Source: Clostridia bacterium (GTDB taxonomy: Bacteria; Bacillota; Clostridia; Christensenellales; CAG-917). From it: a DNA stretch of 64,000 nt. This document shows, one piece after another, positions 32,941-42,514 of this stretch. Numbering within the stretch: position 1 is the stretch's first letter; every line of letters starts with the position of its first letter. The notes under the pieces are model-generated. The model did not search any database, had not been told where the DNA came from, and was given only the letters and a program-made list of their open reading frames with translations. A program made the position numbers and the translations under genes. The DNA is taken from contig CAAFLX010000039.1 in assembly GCA_900763875.1 (NCBI GenBank), positions 1 to 64,000 of the forward strand, given 5' to 3'.

Positions 32941-33831
32941 AAGCAGTGCGTTGATAAAATCTTTCGCGTCAAACGGAATCAAATCGTCGATTTTTTCGCC
33001 AACGCCGACGTAAACGACGGGGAGTCCCAGTTCCTCGCTTATGGCGAGCACCACTCCGCCCTTGGCTGTGCCGTCAAGTTTGGTGAGAATTATACCGTCG
33101 GTGTCGATATCTTCACTGAAAATCTCGGCTTGCGACACGGCGTTTTGTCCTGTCGTTGCGTCAAGCACAAGATATTTGCGGAAGTCCGCATTTGGCAATT
33201 CACGCTCAACAACGCGGCAAATTTTTTGAAGTTCCGCCATAAGATTTTTCTTGTTGTGAAGTCTGCCGGCAGTGTCAACAAGCACGACATCGTTGCCCTT
33301 GGCTTTTGCAGAAGATATGGCGTCAAACACGACGGCGGCAGGGTCTGCACCCTCGTTGTGGCGAATCACACGCACGCCTGCACGCTCGCCCCACACTTCG
33401 AGTTGTTCGCTTGCGGCGGCTCTGAACGTATCAGCGGCGGCAACGACAACAGAACGACCTTGCTCCTTGAACATATGCGCAAGTTTGCCTATTGCGGTGG
33501 TTTTTCCAACGCCGTTCACGCCCGAAAGCAGAATGACAAGCGGATATTCATACTTAGGAATATCATAGTCGATATCCTCAACCATAAGCTCTGCAAGCAC
33601 GCTTTTTGCATCCTCGGGCTTTTTGATTTTACGCTTGAAAATCTCGTCTTTCAACTCCTCGATGAGGTTTTCGGTTGCGGTTATACCGACGTCGGCGGTG
33701 AGCAATGCCTCTTCAAGATTCTCATAGAACTCATCGTTGAGTTCCCTAGCCGAGAATGCAAAAAACAGTTTCTTTGAAAACGCATCTTTGGTTTTCTTTA
33801 TGCCCTCTTTGATTTTTTGAAAAAATCCCAT
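32938..33831 (-). CDS. ftsY: Signal recognition particle receptor FtsY
   Basis: FtsY docks the SRP-ribosome complex at the membrane. The NG domain is complete: GVNGVGKTTAIGKLAHMFK (G1), DTFRAAASEQLEVW, DTAGRLHNKKNLM (G3) and TKLDGTAKGGVVLAI (G4). The N-terminal A domain is very short (about 25 residues, Lys-rich), as usual for Bacillota, so the 297-residue length is normal. It follows smc after a hairpin-rich gap of about 120 bp. Confidence 0.97.
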   Translation of the reverse strand: MGFFQKIKEGIKKTKDAFSKKLFFAFSARELNDEFYENLEEALLTADVGITATENLIEELKDEIFKRKIKKPEDAKSVLAELMVEDIDYDIPKYEYPLVILLSGVNGVGKTTAIGKLAHMFKEQGRSVVVAAADTFRAAASEQLEVWGERAGVRVIRHNEGADPAAVVFDAISSAKAKGNDVVLVDTAGRLHNKKNLMAELQKICRVVERELPNADFRKYLVLDATTGQNAVSQAEIFSEDIDTDGIILTKLDGTAKGGVVLAISEELGLPVVYVGVGEKIDDLIPFDAKDFINALL

Positions 33832-33854
33832 ATTTTACTCCATATCTTATATAA

Positions 33855-33961
33855 GTTGCCTATGGCAACAATGATATCGCCTACGGCGGTGATATGCACG
33901 CAAAGCGTGCGTGATGCGATGGTAGCAAAATAATCGTTGCCTTGGCGACGATTATTTTGCT
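33855..33961. other. Row of four hairpins between smc and ftsY
   Basis: GTTGCC/GGCAAC (33855-33869), ATATCGCC/GGCGGTGATAT (33873-33895, one bulge), GCACGC/GCGTGC (33896-33910) and a longer AGCAAAATAATCGTtGC / GCgACGATTATTTTGCT (33924-33961). The last contains the smc stop codon. No T-run follows, so smc-ftsY readthrough is likely; RNA stabilisation or an interspersed repeat are alternatives. Confidence 0.65.
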
Positions 33962-36900
33962 TGTTTCGCCGCCTCTTCAAATTCGATTGAAACAATCTTC
34001 GTAACACCCTTTTCTTCCATCGTAACACCGAAAATCGTATCTGCGTGGCGCATTGTCGGTTTTCTGTGCGTGATGACGATAAACTGCGTATAGTCGCTGA
34101 ATTTTTTGAGGAATTCGGCAAACAAGTTGACGTTTGCATCGTCCAGAGCTGCCTCTATTTCGTCGAGAACGCAGAATGGCATCGGCTTAAGTTTGAGGAT
34201 TGCAAACAAGATTGAAATTGCCGTCAACGCTTGCTCGCCGCCGCTCAAAAGGCTGATGTTTTGCAGTTTCTTTCCCGGTGGTTGGGCATAGATGTCGATG
34301 CCTGCTTCCAACACGTCGTCTGTGTCTTGCATATTTAGGCGAAGCTCGCCCTTGCCACCGCCGAAGAGTTGTTGGAACACGTCCTTGAAGTTTTCGCTGA
34401 TTTGGTCGAAAGCGTCGGCGAATTTGGTTTGCATCTCACCGGTAAGCTCATTGATTATGGTGACTATATCGTCATACGCCTTTTGAATATCGTCGCGATA
34501 AGTCGTTTGTTCAAGCAATCTTTCCTCGGTTTCTTTGAGTGTTTGCAGCGCGAGCGGGTTGACGTCGCCAAGTCGGTTTATCGACTTTTTAAGCTCGGAA
34601 ATCACCGTTTGCGAGCCATACGCCTTAAATTCGGGGTCTTTGAACTCAACCGCGCTTGCATAGGTCAAATCGTACTCTTCGAGTATATGTTGTTGTTGCG
34701 TGCGCATATCGATATCGACGTTTTCAAGCATATTTTCGTCGCGGACTTTCTTTTCATTGACAGCCATTCTCTCATCGGCGATGCGAGTTTTCTCTTGGTC
34801 GAGAGCCACGATTTCGTCGGAGATTGTACGCTTTCTGACGTTTAGGTCGGCAATTTGCTTTTCGAGTGCGGCGATACGCGCCTCATCCTCTTTTGAGAAC
34901 GTTGTCTTTTCGGGAGCGTTGGTGATATTGTCGAGGTTTTGTTGTTCGAGTTTAAGCGCGGCGATAACGTCGAGTTTCTCGTCCTCTAACGCCTCTCTTT
35001 CGCGCCTGAAACGGAACAAATCTTGGTCGCACGCGTCCAAAATACTCTTATGTCCTGCAAGTTTAACCCTAATTTCGGTCACTTGCTCCGCCATAACTTC
35101 CCTTTCGCTCTTTTGCTCGGTGCTTGCGCTCTTTGAGGTTTCGAGCATAGAGGTGTATTCCTCTTTCTTTTCGGCAACCACCTTTTCAAGCTCGTCGATA
35201 GAGCTGATTTTTTCTTCAAGCTCTTTGATTCTCGCCTTGACGATTTCATACTCCTCTGCGTTTTTGGATATTTCCTCTTGCAGAGATTGCGTGACCTCGT
35301 ACGCTTGTTTCGACTTGTCCTCGTTCAGCCCGTTTTCGATGCGCAACTCGCTGATTTCTTGATTTATCGCCTCGATTTTTTCAGACAAATCATTGAGTTC
35401 TTGCTCGCGTTCGGCGCGTTGATTGTTGATGAGCGCAATATTGTTCTTGATTTTTTCAAGGTTTAGTTGAGCTTGTTCGATTTTCTTTTCTTGCGCAAGC
35501 AAGCCTTGAGTTTGCGACCTTCTCGAACCACCGGTGATTTCACCGCCGCGCGAGAAGATTTCGCCGTCGAGCGTGACGATTTTGATTGATTGGTTATACT
35601 TTTTGAAGATGCGGATTGCGTTGTCGATGTTGTTTACAACCACTGTACCGCCAAGCAGCGTTTGCACGAATCCGTCAAATTTTTTGTCGTATTTTATGAG
35701 GTCGCAAGCAAGGCCGTAACACCCCGGCTCGGTGAGAACGCCCCTATTTTCACCCGTCAGCGGACGTGGACGACAGGACGTGAGCGGTCTAAACGTGACG
35801 CGTCCGTAACCTTTTTGTTTCAAATAGTTGATGAGGTCACTCGCGTCGCGCTCGGTCTCGACAAGCACGTTTTGCATTGCGCCGCCAAGGGCGTATTCGA
35901 TTGCCGCCTCGAAGTCGCTCGGCACGGTGATAACCTCTGCCAAAACGCCCCATATCTTGGATGCGAGAACGGGATCGTGCTTGCTGTCTTGCATGAGGCG
36001 TTTGACAGCCTCTTGATAGCCCGAATATTCGTTTTTGATTGACGTCAACAAATTGAGGTTGCCCTGCGCAAGACCGAGTTTGGAGTTGAGGCTGACAATA
36101 TCCTCCGCATAACTTTGGATTGCCTCTTGGTTTTCCTTTTTGGTGGAAAGAGCCTCGTTATACTCGCTCATGAGTTGGCGCATACGCTCTTTTGTGGACT
36201 TGACTTTGCCGTCGTAAATTGCAAGGTTTGTAAGTTCCTCGTCAAGACGTGATTTTTGCTGATTTACAAGGGATAAGAGAGTCTTTGCTCTCTCGTCGTT
36301 TATACCCTTTTCGGCGATGAAACCCGACAAATTGGATTTCAACGCGCCCAAATCCTCGATGGCTTTGACATAATCGATGTTGCGAGCCTCAAGATCGGTT
36401 TCAGCACCTGCAAGCGACTTTGAAAGCGATGAATATTTTTGTTGCAAAGCCTCTGCCTCGCGGTTTGTTTGAAGGTAGATTTCAAACTCCGCCTCTTTCT
36501 TTTCTTCCGCCTTTTGAATGAGCTGTCCGCTGACGGAAAGTTGGTTGTCAATGGACAACAGTTCGCTGTTCAAACGAGAGATTTCGCCTTGAATATGCTT
36601 TATTTTCTCTTGCAAAATGCCTGCCGCACCCTCAAGTTTTGCAGCGTCAACTTTTAGAGCCAAAAGCTCGCTGTTGCTCTCGTCGTAAAGGCGGTCGATA
36701 CCTGCCGATTCCCTTATGCAATCGTCGTATTTTTTGATACATTCGGCAAGTTGCATCTCCTTGATTTTGAGTTCTTTCTCGCTAGAAGCCAACCTATCGT
36801 AGATTTTTTGCTTGATGCTTTGGTTGTTTTCGTAGTTGTAGATGTACAAATTGACCTCGTTCCTTTTGAGGTCTTCTTTGAGCGCAAAATATTTTTCAGC

Positions 36901-37542
36901 GGTTTCCGCCTGCTTTTTAAGGGGATTGATTTGCTTTTGAATCTCCTCGATAACCTGATTTGCGGTTTCGAGGTTGAGAGCGGTTTTTTCAAGTTTTCTT
37001 TCCGCCTCGGTGCGTTGCGCGCGGAATTTGGAAATGCCTGCCGCCTCTTCAAAAATCTGACGACGGTCACCGGGTTTTGCCGACATAATCTCGGCAACTC
37101 TGCCCTGACCGATGATCGAATATCCCTCTTTGCCGATGCCGGTGTCGTGGAAAAGCGAGATAATATCACGCATACGCACGCGGTTGTGATTGATGTAGTA
37201 CTCACTCAAACCGCTGCGGTCGAGTTTTCTTGTGATAACCACTTCCTCAAAAGGCATTGTCGGGAAGATATGCTGATCGGTGTTGTTGAAAACGAGGGAA
37301 ACTTCGCAATAGGACATACTTTTGCGCTTTTCCGTACCTGCAAAAATGACGTCTTGCATATTTTTGCCGCGCAGGGATTTTGCACTTTGCTCGCCCAGCG
37401 TCCAGCGGATAGCGTCAGCAACGTTTGATTTACCGCACCCGTTCGGGCCGATAATCGCGGTTACACCCTCTTGAAAAGGGATTTCGATTTTATCCGCGAA
37501 CGACTTAAAGCCCCTCGCCTCGATTTTGACGAAATTTAACAA
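33952..37542 (-). CDS. smc: Chromosome segregation protein SMC
   Basis: This 1196-residue SMC ATPase organises the chromosome with ScpA/ScpB. The Walker A GPNGCGKSNVADA is near residue 32; a long coiled coil runs to about 500; the hinge contains ALGGAMQNVLVE and GGRRS-like GGSRRSQTQG; a second coiled coil follows to about 1040. The ABC signature LLSGGEQALTA and Walker B PFCVLDEIEAALDD close the C-terminal head. Its length is standard. It lies between rnc and ftsY, the conserved Gram-positive order. Confidence 0.98.
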   Translation of the reverse strand: MLNFVKIEARGFKSFADKIEIPFQEGVTAIIGPNGCGKSNVADAIRWTLGEQSAKSLRGKNMQDVIFAGTEKRKSMSYCEVSLVFNNTDQHIFPTMPFEEVVITRKLDRSGLSEYYINHNRVRMRDIISLFHDTGIGKEGYSIIGQGRVAEIMSAKPGDRRQIFEEAAGISKFRAQRTEAERKLEKTALNLETANQVIEEIQKQINPLKKQAETAEKYFALKEDLKRNEVNLYIYNYENNQSIKQKIYDRLASSEKELKIKEMQLAECIKKYDDCIRESAGIDRLYDESNSELLALKVDAAKLEGAAGILQEKIKHIQGEISRLNSELLSIDNQLSVSGQLIQKAEEKKEAEFEIYLQTNREAEALQQKYSSLSKSLAGAETDLEARNIDYVKAIEDLGALKSNLSGFIAEKGINDERAKTLLSLVNQQKSRLDEELTNLAIYDGKVKSTKERMRQLMSEYNEALSTKKENQEAIQSYAEDIVSLNSKLGLAQGNLNLLTSIKNEYSGYQEAVKRLMQDSKHDPVLASKIWGVLAEVITVPSDFEAAIEYALGGAMQNVLVETERDASDLINYLKQKGYGRVTFRPLTSCRPRPLTGENRGVLTEPGCYGLACDLIKYDKKFDGFVQTLLGGTVVVNNIDNAIRIFKKYNQSIKIVTLDGEIFSRGGEITGGSRRSQTQGLLAQEKKIEQAQLNLEKIKNNIALINNQRAEREQELNDLSEKIEAINQEISELRIENGLNEDKSKQAYEVTQSLQEEISKNAEEYEIVKARIKELEEKISSIDELEKVVAEKKEEYTSMLETSKSASTEQKSEREVMAEQVTEIRVKLAGHKSILDACDQDLFRFRREREALEDEKLDVIAALKLEQQNLDNITNAPEKTTFSKEDEARIAALEKQIADLNVRKRTISDEIVALDQEKTRIADERMAVNEKKVRDENMLENVDIDMRTQQQHILEEYDLTYASAVEFKDPEFKAYGSQTVISELKKSINRLGDVNPLALQTLKETEERLLEQTTYRDDIQKAYDDIVTIINELTGEMQTKFADAFDQISENFKDVFQQLFGGGKGELRLNMQDTDDVLEAGIDIYAQPPGKKLQNISLLSGGEQALTAISILFAILKLKPMPFCVLDEIEAALDDANVNLFAEFLKKFSDYTQFIVITHRKPTMRHADTIFGVTMEEKGVTKIVSIEFEEAAKQAK

Positions 37543-37819
37543 AATCGTATACCTAACCTTATTTTAATACTTATATATAATAACATACAGATATACAATT
37601 TTCAAGCGGTTTTTTTGATGTTTCACACAAGTTTCACATGAGCCGTGAAACATTGTGGACAACTTATAAACGATAAAACTTTAAGTGCGTTAGAATACGG
37701 AAAAAGTCGCAAATTCTCATTTGCGACTTTTTGTGAAACATTTTTGAGTTTTGATATATTTCGATATATTGTCAAAATATCGCCGCGATTTTTGCAAGCA
37801 CACGTTGTACTTTTGGCAA

Positions 37820-38506
37820 TTATTTTTTTATTATGCCGTCAAGCGCGATTTTTGCGGCGGCTTGTTCTGCCTCTCGCTTGGTTTTTCCTTTGCCTACGCC
37901 TGCGGTGAACGTGTTGATTTTCACCTCGACGACAAACGTTGGGTTGTGCGCAGGGCCTGTACGCTCGATTTCCTCATAAGACACAGCCACTTCGTGCCTT
38001 GACGCAAACTCGTTGAGCCTACTCTTGTAGTCCTCCTCACCGAAATGCTTGACTTTGCCGTTCAAAAGGTCGGCAAGTTTTGAAAGAATAAACTTTTCCG
38101 CCACGTCAATACTCTTGCTGTCAAGGTAGATTGCCGCAATCATAGACTCGAACAAGTCGGACATAATCTTTGCTTGCGATGCAATGTGCGCGACGTTTTC
38201 GCCCTTGCCTACGATTAGATACTTTTCAAGCCCTAGTTTTTTGACCTCATCGGCAAGCGGTTCTCTTGAAACGATTGTCGCTCTAAGCCTTGTCAGCGCG
38301 CCCTCGTGAGCGTTCGGATTGATTTCCATAAGGCGTTTTGCAACGATAAAATCAAGGATACTATCCCCCAAGAACTCCAATGATTGATAGTTTTCGAGTG
38401 CGGATTTCGATGCCGAACCGTGCGTAAGCGCGCGCTCGAGCAACGCCTTGTCATTGAAGGTGTAACCGACGATTTTTTCAATTCTCTTTATATCTTTCTC
38501 TTCCAT
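37820..38506 (-). CDS. rnc: Ribonuclease III
   Basis: RNase III cuts double-stranded RNA in rRNA and mRNA processing. The catalytic signature NYQSLEFLGDSILDFIV is intact, with the second acidic site in DLFESMIAAIYLDS. The C-terminal dsRNA-binding domain contains GPAHNPTFVVEVKI and GKGKTKREAEQAAAKIAL. At 228 residues it is normal. plsX lies 10 bp upstream; the fabD-fabG-acpP genes often found between plsX and rnc are absent. Confidence 0.97.
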   Translation of the reverse strand: MEEKDIKRIEKIVGYTFNDKALLERALTHGSASKSALENYQSLEFLGDSILDFIVAKRLMEINPNAHEGALTRLRATIVSREPLADEVKKLGLEKYLIVGKGENVAHIASQAKIMSDLFESMIAAIYLDSKSIDVAEKFILSKLADLLNGKVKHFGEEDYKSRLNEFASRHEVAVSYEEIERTGPAHNPTFVVEVKINTFTAGVGKGKTKREAEQAAAKIALDGIIKK

Positions 38507-38515
38507 TTCAAAACA

Positions 38516-39547
38516 TCAGTCGTTGGCGTTTTCGCAAGGGGCAAGATTGCTCATACCGCTTGCGATTTTTTCGCAAATTTTGCTCTCTGCAAGAGCCTTT
38601 GCTTGCAATATACTTGCGGTTATCGATTTTGCCTTTGACGCGCCGTGTGATTTGACAACCACCTTTTTCACGCCGAGGAAACATGCTCCGCCGTGAGCGT
38701 TGTAGTCCATTTTCTTTTTTACGCCTGCAAAAACGGGTTTGAGCATAAGCGCGCCGAGTTTTGATTTGAGTCCGCCGCTATACACACCCTCTTTTATGAG
38801 CGAGAGCATCACGTTTGCAGTGCCCTCGGCAGATTTGAGCGCGATATTGCCGTTGAATCCGTCGCAAACAACCACGTCGAAATCGCCCGTCAAAACGTCC
38901 CTAGCCTCGCAGTTTCCGACAAAATTTATACCATCTGTTTGCGACAAAAGCGTGTATGCCTCTTTTGTGAGGTCGTTGCCCTTGTGTTCCTCAACTCCGT
39001 TGTTGAGAAGTCCCACGCGCGGATTTTTCACACCGAGCATAGCGGTTGCATATGCGCTTGCCATAATCGCAAAATGCACAAGGTTGATTGGCTTGCAATC
39101 AACGTTCGCACCGCAGTCGCAAAGCACAACGCCGTTGCCTTTGAGCGTGGGCAACACCGGCGCAAGCGCAGGACGAGTCACGCCCTTTATACGCCCGACT
39201 TTAAGGTATGCGCCGACAAGCACCGCGCCCGTAGAGCCTGCCGACACAAATCCTCCTGCCTCCTCGTCGCGATTGAGTGTGTCAAATGCCTTGACAAGCG
39301 AGCTTTCTTTTTTCGTTCTTATAGCAGTCGTAGGCGTATCGTCGTTTGTGATGACGTCCTTTGCGTCAACGATACTCAGTCTATTTTTGTCGTAGTCGCC
39401 ACACTCGCAAAGAGCTTGCTCGATAGCACCCTCTTCACCGACAAGCACAACGTGAAGATTTTTATCTTGTGTCAACGCCTCAACCGCGCCGAGCACGATT
39501 TGCAACGGAGCGTGATCGCCGCCCATTGCGTCAACTATAATTTTCAT
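38516..39547 (-). CDS. plsX: Phosphate acyltransferase PlsX
   Basis: PlsX converts acyl-ACP to acyl-phosphate for phospholipid synthesis. It starts MKIIVDAMGGDHAP, the family signature, and contains GFVSAGSTGAVLVGAYLKVGR, VVCDGFNGNIALKSAEG and GGACFLGVKKVVVKSHG. At 343 residues it is normal. It is downstream of rpmF, a pairing widely conserved, with a structured repeat between them. Confidence 0.97.
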   Translation of the reverse strand: MKIIVDAMGGDHAPLQIVLGAVEALTQDKNLHVVLVGEEGAIEQALCECGDYDKNRLSIVDAKDVITNDDTPTTAIRTKKESSLVKAFDTLNRDEEAGGFVSAGSTGAVLVGAYLKVGRIKGVTRPALAPVLPTLKGNGVVLCDCGANVDCKPINLVHFAIMASAYATAMLGVKNPRVGLLNNGVEEHKGNDLTKEAYTLLSQTDGINFVGNCEARDVLTGDFDVVVCDGFNGNIALKSAEGTANVMLSLIKEGVYSGGLKSKLGALMLKPVFAGVKKKMDYNAHGGACFLGVKKVVVKSHGASKAKSITASILQAKALAESKICEKIASGMSNLAPCENAND

Positions 39548-39711
39548 AAATCACCTTATATAGTTTTAATAAATTAGATTATATCAAATCCGAAAGAATA
39601 TTACAAGAAATATTTCACCGCCTAACCAATCATGTTTAAGATGCTTTAGAAAATGATTCTTTGAGCAATTTACCAACGGTAAATGAGTTGATTTCAAAGT
39701 CTTTAATTGTA

Positions 39712-39838
39712 TTTAAGCTCACTATTTGGATGAAGAGCGCGGAAAAGCCCCTTGCATGGCAACCCAAATTTACTACATGTAAATGAGTTGACGGGCAAGG
39801 GGCTTTGACAATGCTATTCGCCAAATAGTGAGCTTAAA
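39712..39838 (-). repeat. Stop-codon-abutting structured repeat, copy B
   Basis: A perfect 18-bp outer stem, TTTAAGCTCACTATTTGG with its complement, encloses AAAGCCCCTTGC / GCAAGGGGCTTT and an inner ATTTAC...GTAAAT. The element starts on the minus strand at the base after the rpmF stop codon (39839-39841). A shorter look-alike with ATTTAC...GTAAATGAGTTGA lies at about 39655-39700. Confidence 0.85.
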
Positions 39839-40024
39839 TTATTTTTCGCTCTTTTTTTGAACAACTTGCTCACCATCGTAGTATCCGCATTTCGGGCATA
39901 CTTGGTGGCTCTTGATCAATTCGTGGCATTGAGGGCACTCGGTGAGACCGGGGGTCTTGAGTTTCCAGTTAGCAAAACGGGAATTCGTTTTGGATTTTGA
40001 CACTTTATTTTTAGGTACTGCCAT
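39839..40024 (-). CDS. rpmF: 50S ribosomal protein L32
   Basis: The 61-residue sequence starts MAVPKNKVSKSKTNSR, as L32 does, and has a zinc ribbon with CPQCHE and CPKCGYYDG, so it is the zinc-containing (C+) form. It is complete and preceded by GGAGG. In many genomes rpmF precedes plsX, as here; the yceD-type gene that often precedes rpmF is absent. Confidence 0.97.
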   Translation of the reverse strand: MAVPKNKVSKSKTNSRFANWKLKTPGLTECPQCHELIKSHQVCPKCGYYDGEQVVQKKSEK

Positions 40025-40205
40025 CTTCTTACCTCCAATATTTTCGCAACATTTGCTTACACAGCTTTTTGATTATATAAAATCTTACAAAAGTTGTCAA
40101 ACGCTTTTATAAAAGTTGCTATGATTTGACGCTATATTTTTGCAAATTCGGACGATTTAGCGTTTTAGAGAGCCAAACCGCCCGAAAAAAGCGTATGTTT
40201 TGCGA

Positions 40206-41396
40206 TTAAAGCGCAAGGGCTTTGGTTTCTCTTGCGATGGACAACTCCTCGTTTGTGGGGAGAACGAACACTTTGACCTTGCTGTCGGGCTTGGAGAGCA
40301 CTCTCACGCCGTCCACGAAAACCTTGTTTTCCTCAAAATCGAAGTCAACGCCGAGGTATTCCATATCTTCCATAACGAGTCTGCGCATAATGTCGCTATG
40401 CTCGCCGATACCGCCTGTAAACACGATAGCGTCCACGCCGTTGAGGACTGCCGCATACGAACCGATATATTTTTTGATACGGTAGGCGGCAACTTCCACT
40501 GCGAGTTTTGCCTTTTGATTGCCCTCGTTGATAGCCTTTTCGAGGTCGCGCATATCCGAGCCAAGCTCGCTCACACCGAGCATACCGCACTTTTTGTTGA
40601 GGTACTGCACGAGTTCTTCGGGAGTCAAGCCGAGTTTTGCGCGGATAAATTCGCATGCGGCAGGGTCGATATCGCCAGAGCGCGTACCCATAACAAGTCC
40701 TTCGAGGGGCGTAAAGCCCATGGATGTATCGAGGCACTTGCCGTCCTTTACAGCGGAGATAGACGAGCCGTTGCCGAGGTGGCAAACGATGATTTTGCTA
40801 TCCTTTTTGCCCAGGAGCTTGATGGTTTCCTCGCTGACAAACTTGTGCGACGTGCCGTGAAAACCGTACTTTCTCACCTTGTATTGCTCATAGACGGAGT
40901 ACGGAATGCCGTACATATACGCTTTTGCAGGCATAGTGCTATGGAAAGTAGTATCAAACACAGCAACCATAGGCACGTTTGGCATAACTTCTCTGCAACT
41001 CTTTATGCAGGCGATGTTGCCCGGCATATGCAAAGGGCCGAGCTCGGCGTTCTTTTCGCAGATGCGGATAACCTCGTCGTCGATGACGACGGAAGACTTG
41101 AAGTCCTCGCCGCTATGTAGCACTCTATGACCGACCGCGCCGATTTCGTCAATAGACTTGATTGCGCCAAACTCAGGATCGACCATAGCTTTAAGCACAA
41201 GCTCGATAGCCTCGGTGTGGTCTTTCATATTTTGCTTGATGTTAAGCACCTTGCCGTCGGCGGTTTTTTGAGTCAACTCGCCGCCCTCGGAAGTGATACG
41301 TTCGCAAATACCTTTGAGGATGGCTTGCTCGGTTGTCATATCGATAAGTTGATATTTGAGCGAGGAGCTTCCTGCATTGATAACGAGAATTTTCAT
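40206..41396 (-). CDS. ackA: Acetate kinase
   Basis: It makes ATP and acetate from acetyl-phosphate. The sequence begins MKILVINAGSSSLKYQLI and has the ASKHA-fold motifs HRVLHSGEDF, VAVFDTTFHSTMP, FHGTSHKFV, HLGNGSSI and VFTGGIGEHS. At 396 residues it is full length. It lies 16 bp downstream of pta, so both are probably one operon for substrate-level phosphorylation. Confidence 0.98.
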   Translation of the reverse strand: MKILVINAGSSSLKYQLIDMTTEQAILKGICERITSEGGELTQKTADGKVLNIKQNMKDHTEAIELVLKAMVDPEFGAIKSIDEIGAVGHRVLHSGEDFKSSVVIDDEVIRICEKNAELGPLHMPGNIACIKSCREVMPNVPMVAVFDTTFHSTMPAKAYMYGIPYSVYEQYKVRKYGFHGTSHKFVSEETIKLLGKKDSKIIVCHLGNGSSISAVKDGKCLDTSMGFTPLEGLVMGTRSGDIDPAACEFIRAKLGLTPEELVQYLNKKCGMLGVSELGSDMRDLEKAINEGNQKAKLAVEVAAYRIKKYIGSYAAVLNGVDAIVFTGGIGEHSDIMRRLVMEDMEYLGVDFDFEENKVFVDGVRVLSKPDSKVKVFVLPTNEELSIARETKALAL

Positions 41397-41412
41397 ACTT
41401 CTATCCCCCTAT

Positions 41413-42411
41413 TTAGTCTTTCACGGATTGAAGAGCGGTGATAGCGGCAACGGCGGCAATATCCTCTGCGTCACAGCCTCTGCTCAAATCGTTGACGGGC
41501 AAAGCAAGACCTTGCATGATAGGCCCGATTGCCATACAGTTGCCAAAACGTTGTGCGATTTTGTAGCCGATGTTGCCTGCGTCGAGGTTGGGGAAAACGA
41601 GAACGTTTGCCTGACCTGCAACGTTGCTATCCCCTGCCTTTTGTTTTGCAACGCTATCCACCAACGACGCGTCGAGTTGAAGTTCTGCGTCGATAAGAAT
41701 GTCGGGGTGCGACTCTTTGACCTTTTCATAAGCCTCGTGGATTCTGTCGATAGACTCGCCCTTTGCGCTGCCGTGAGTCGAGAAAGAGAGCATAGCGACT
41801 TTGGGTTCTTCGCACACGATTTTGCGCGCGCTGTCTGCCGCCGCAACCGCGATGTCGGCAAGTTGGTCGCTTGTGGGATAAGGGATAACTGCGCAGTCGG
41901 AGAAAATATAAGCAGGATATTTTGCGTATTTGAAGCTGTGAGGGGGCACCATAACGAAACAACTGGACACCGAGGTTATACCGGGGGCGGCTTTGATAAC
42001 TTGGAACGCCGCTCTCAAAACGTCGCCCGAGCTGAACACCGCGCCGCCGACAACGCCGTCAACGTCGCCGCGCTTTAATGCCACGCACGCATAAAACATA
42101 TTGTTGGTGGTGATGATTTGCATCGCTTGTTCGGACGTCATACCCTTTGCCTTGCGAAGTTCGTAAAGAGTGTTTGCATACTCCTCTCTATGGTCGCTTG
42201 TCTTGGGGTCGTCAAAGGACACGCCGTCGAAATCGATATCGGGGAATTTTGCCTTGATTTCCTCCTCGTTGCCGATGAGCACGACCTTGCAGATATCGTC
42301 GCGCGTGAGCATTTGCGCCGCTTGCGCCACGCGGATATCGTCACCTTCTGCAAGAGCGATTGTCTTGTGCAATTTGTGTGCGCGCTTGAACAGTTTGTCT
42401 ACGAAATGCAT
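41413..42411 (-). CDS. pta: Phosphate acetyltransferase
   Basis: It interconverts acetyl-CoA and acetyl-phosphate. The ATG at 42411 has TAGGAG eight bases upstream and gives a 332-residue protein starting MHFVDKLFKRAHKLHKTIAL, the typical short (PduL-independent) Pta; twelve extra codons upstream lack a site. It has GGAVFSSGDVLRAAFQVIK, SFSTHGSAKGE and FPNLDAGNIGYKIAQR. It is coupled to ackA. Confidence 0.96.
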   Translation of the reverse strand: MHFVDKLFKRAHKLHKTIALAEGDDIRVAQAAQMLTRDDICKVVLIGNEEEIKAKFPDIDFDGVSFDDPKTSDHREEYANTLYELRKAKGMTSEQAMQIITTNNMFYACVALKRGDVDGVVGGAVFSSGDVLRAAFQVIKAAPGITSVSSCFVMVPPHSFKYAKYPAYIFSDCAVIPYPTSDQLADIAVAAADSARKIVCEEPKVAMLSFSTHGSAKGESIDRIHEAYEKVKESHPDILIDAELQLDASLVDSVAKQKAGDSNVAGQANVLVFPNLDAGNIGYKIAQRFGNCMAIGPIMQGLALPVNDLSRGCDAEDIAAVAAITALQSVKD

Positions 42412-42514
42412 ATAACTTCTCCTATAAAACGTTGCATTTGATTGCAATTATGTTATTTTTAGTTATAATTATAAGTACTTAAAAAATAAAAAGCAAATGA
42501 AATGAGGACGAATT

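Noticed and set aside
32932..33777. 281-codon plus-strand frame opposite ftsY
   Set aside because: Antisense shadow of an unambiguous FtsY.
40200..41120. 306-codon plus-strand frame opposite ackA
   Set aside because: Antisense shadow; acetate kinase has all its motifs on the minus strand.
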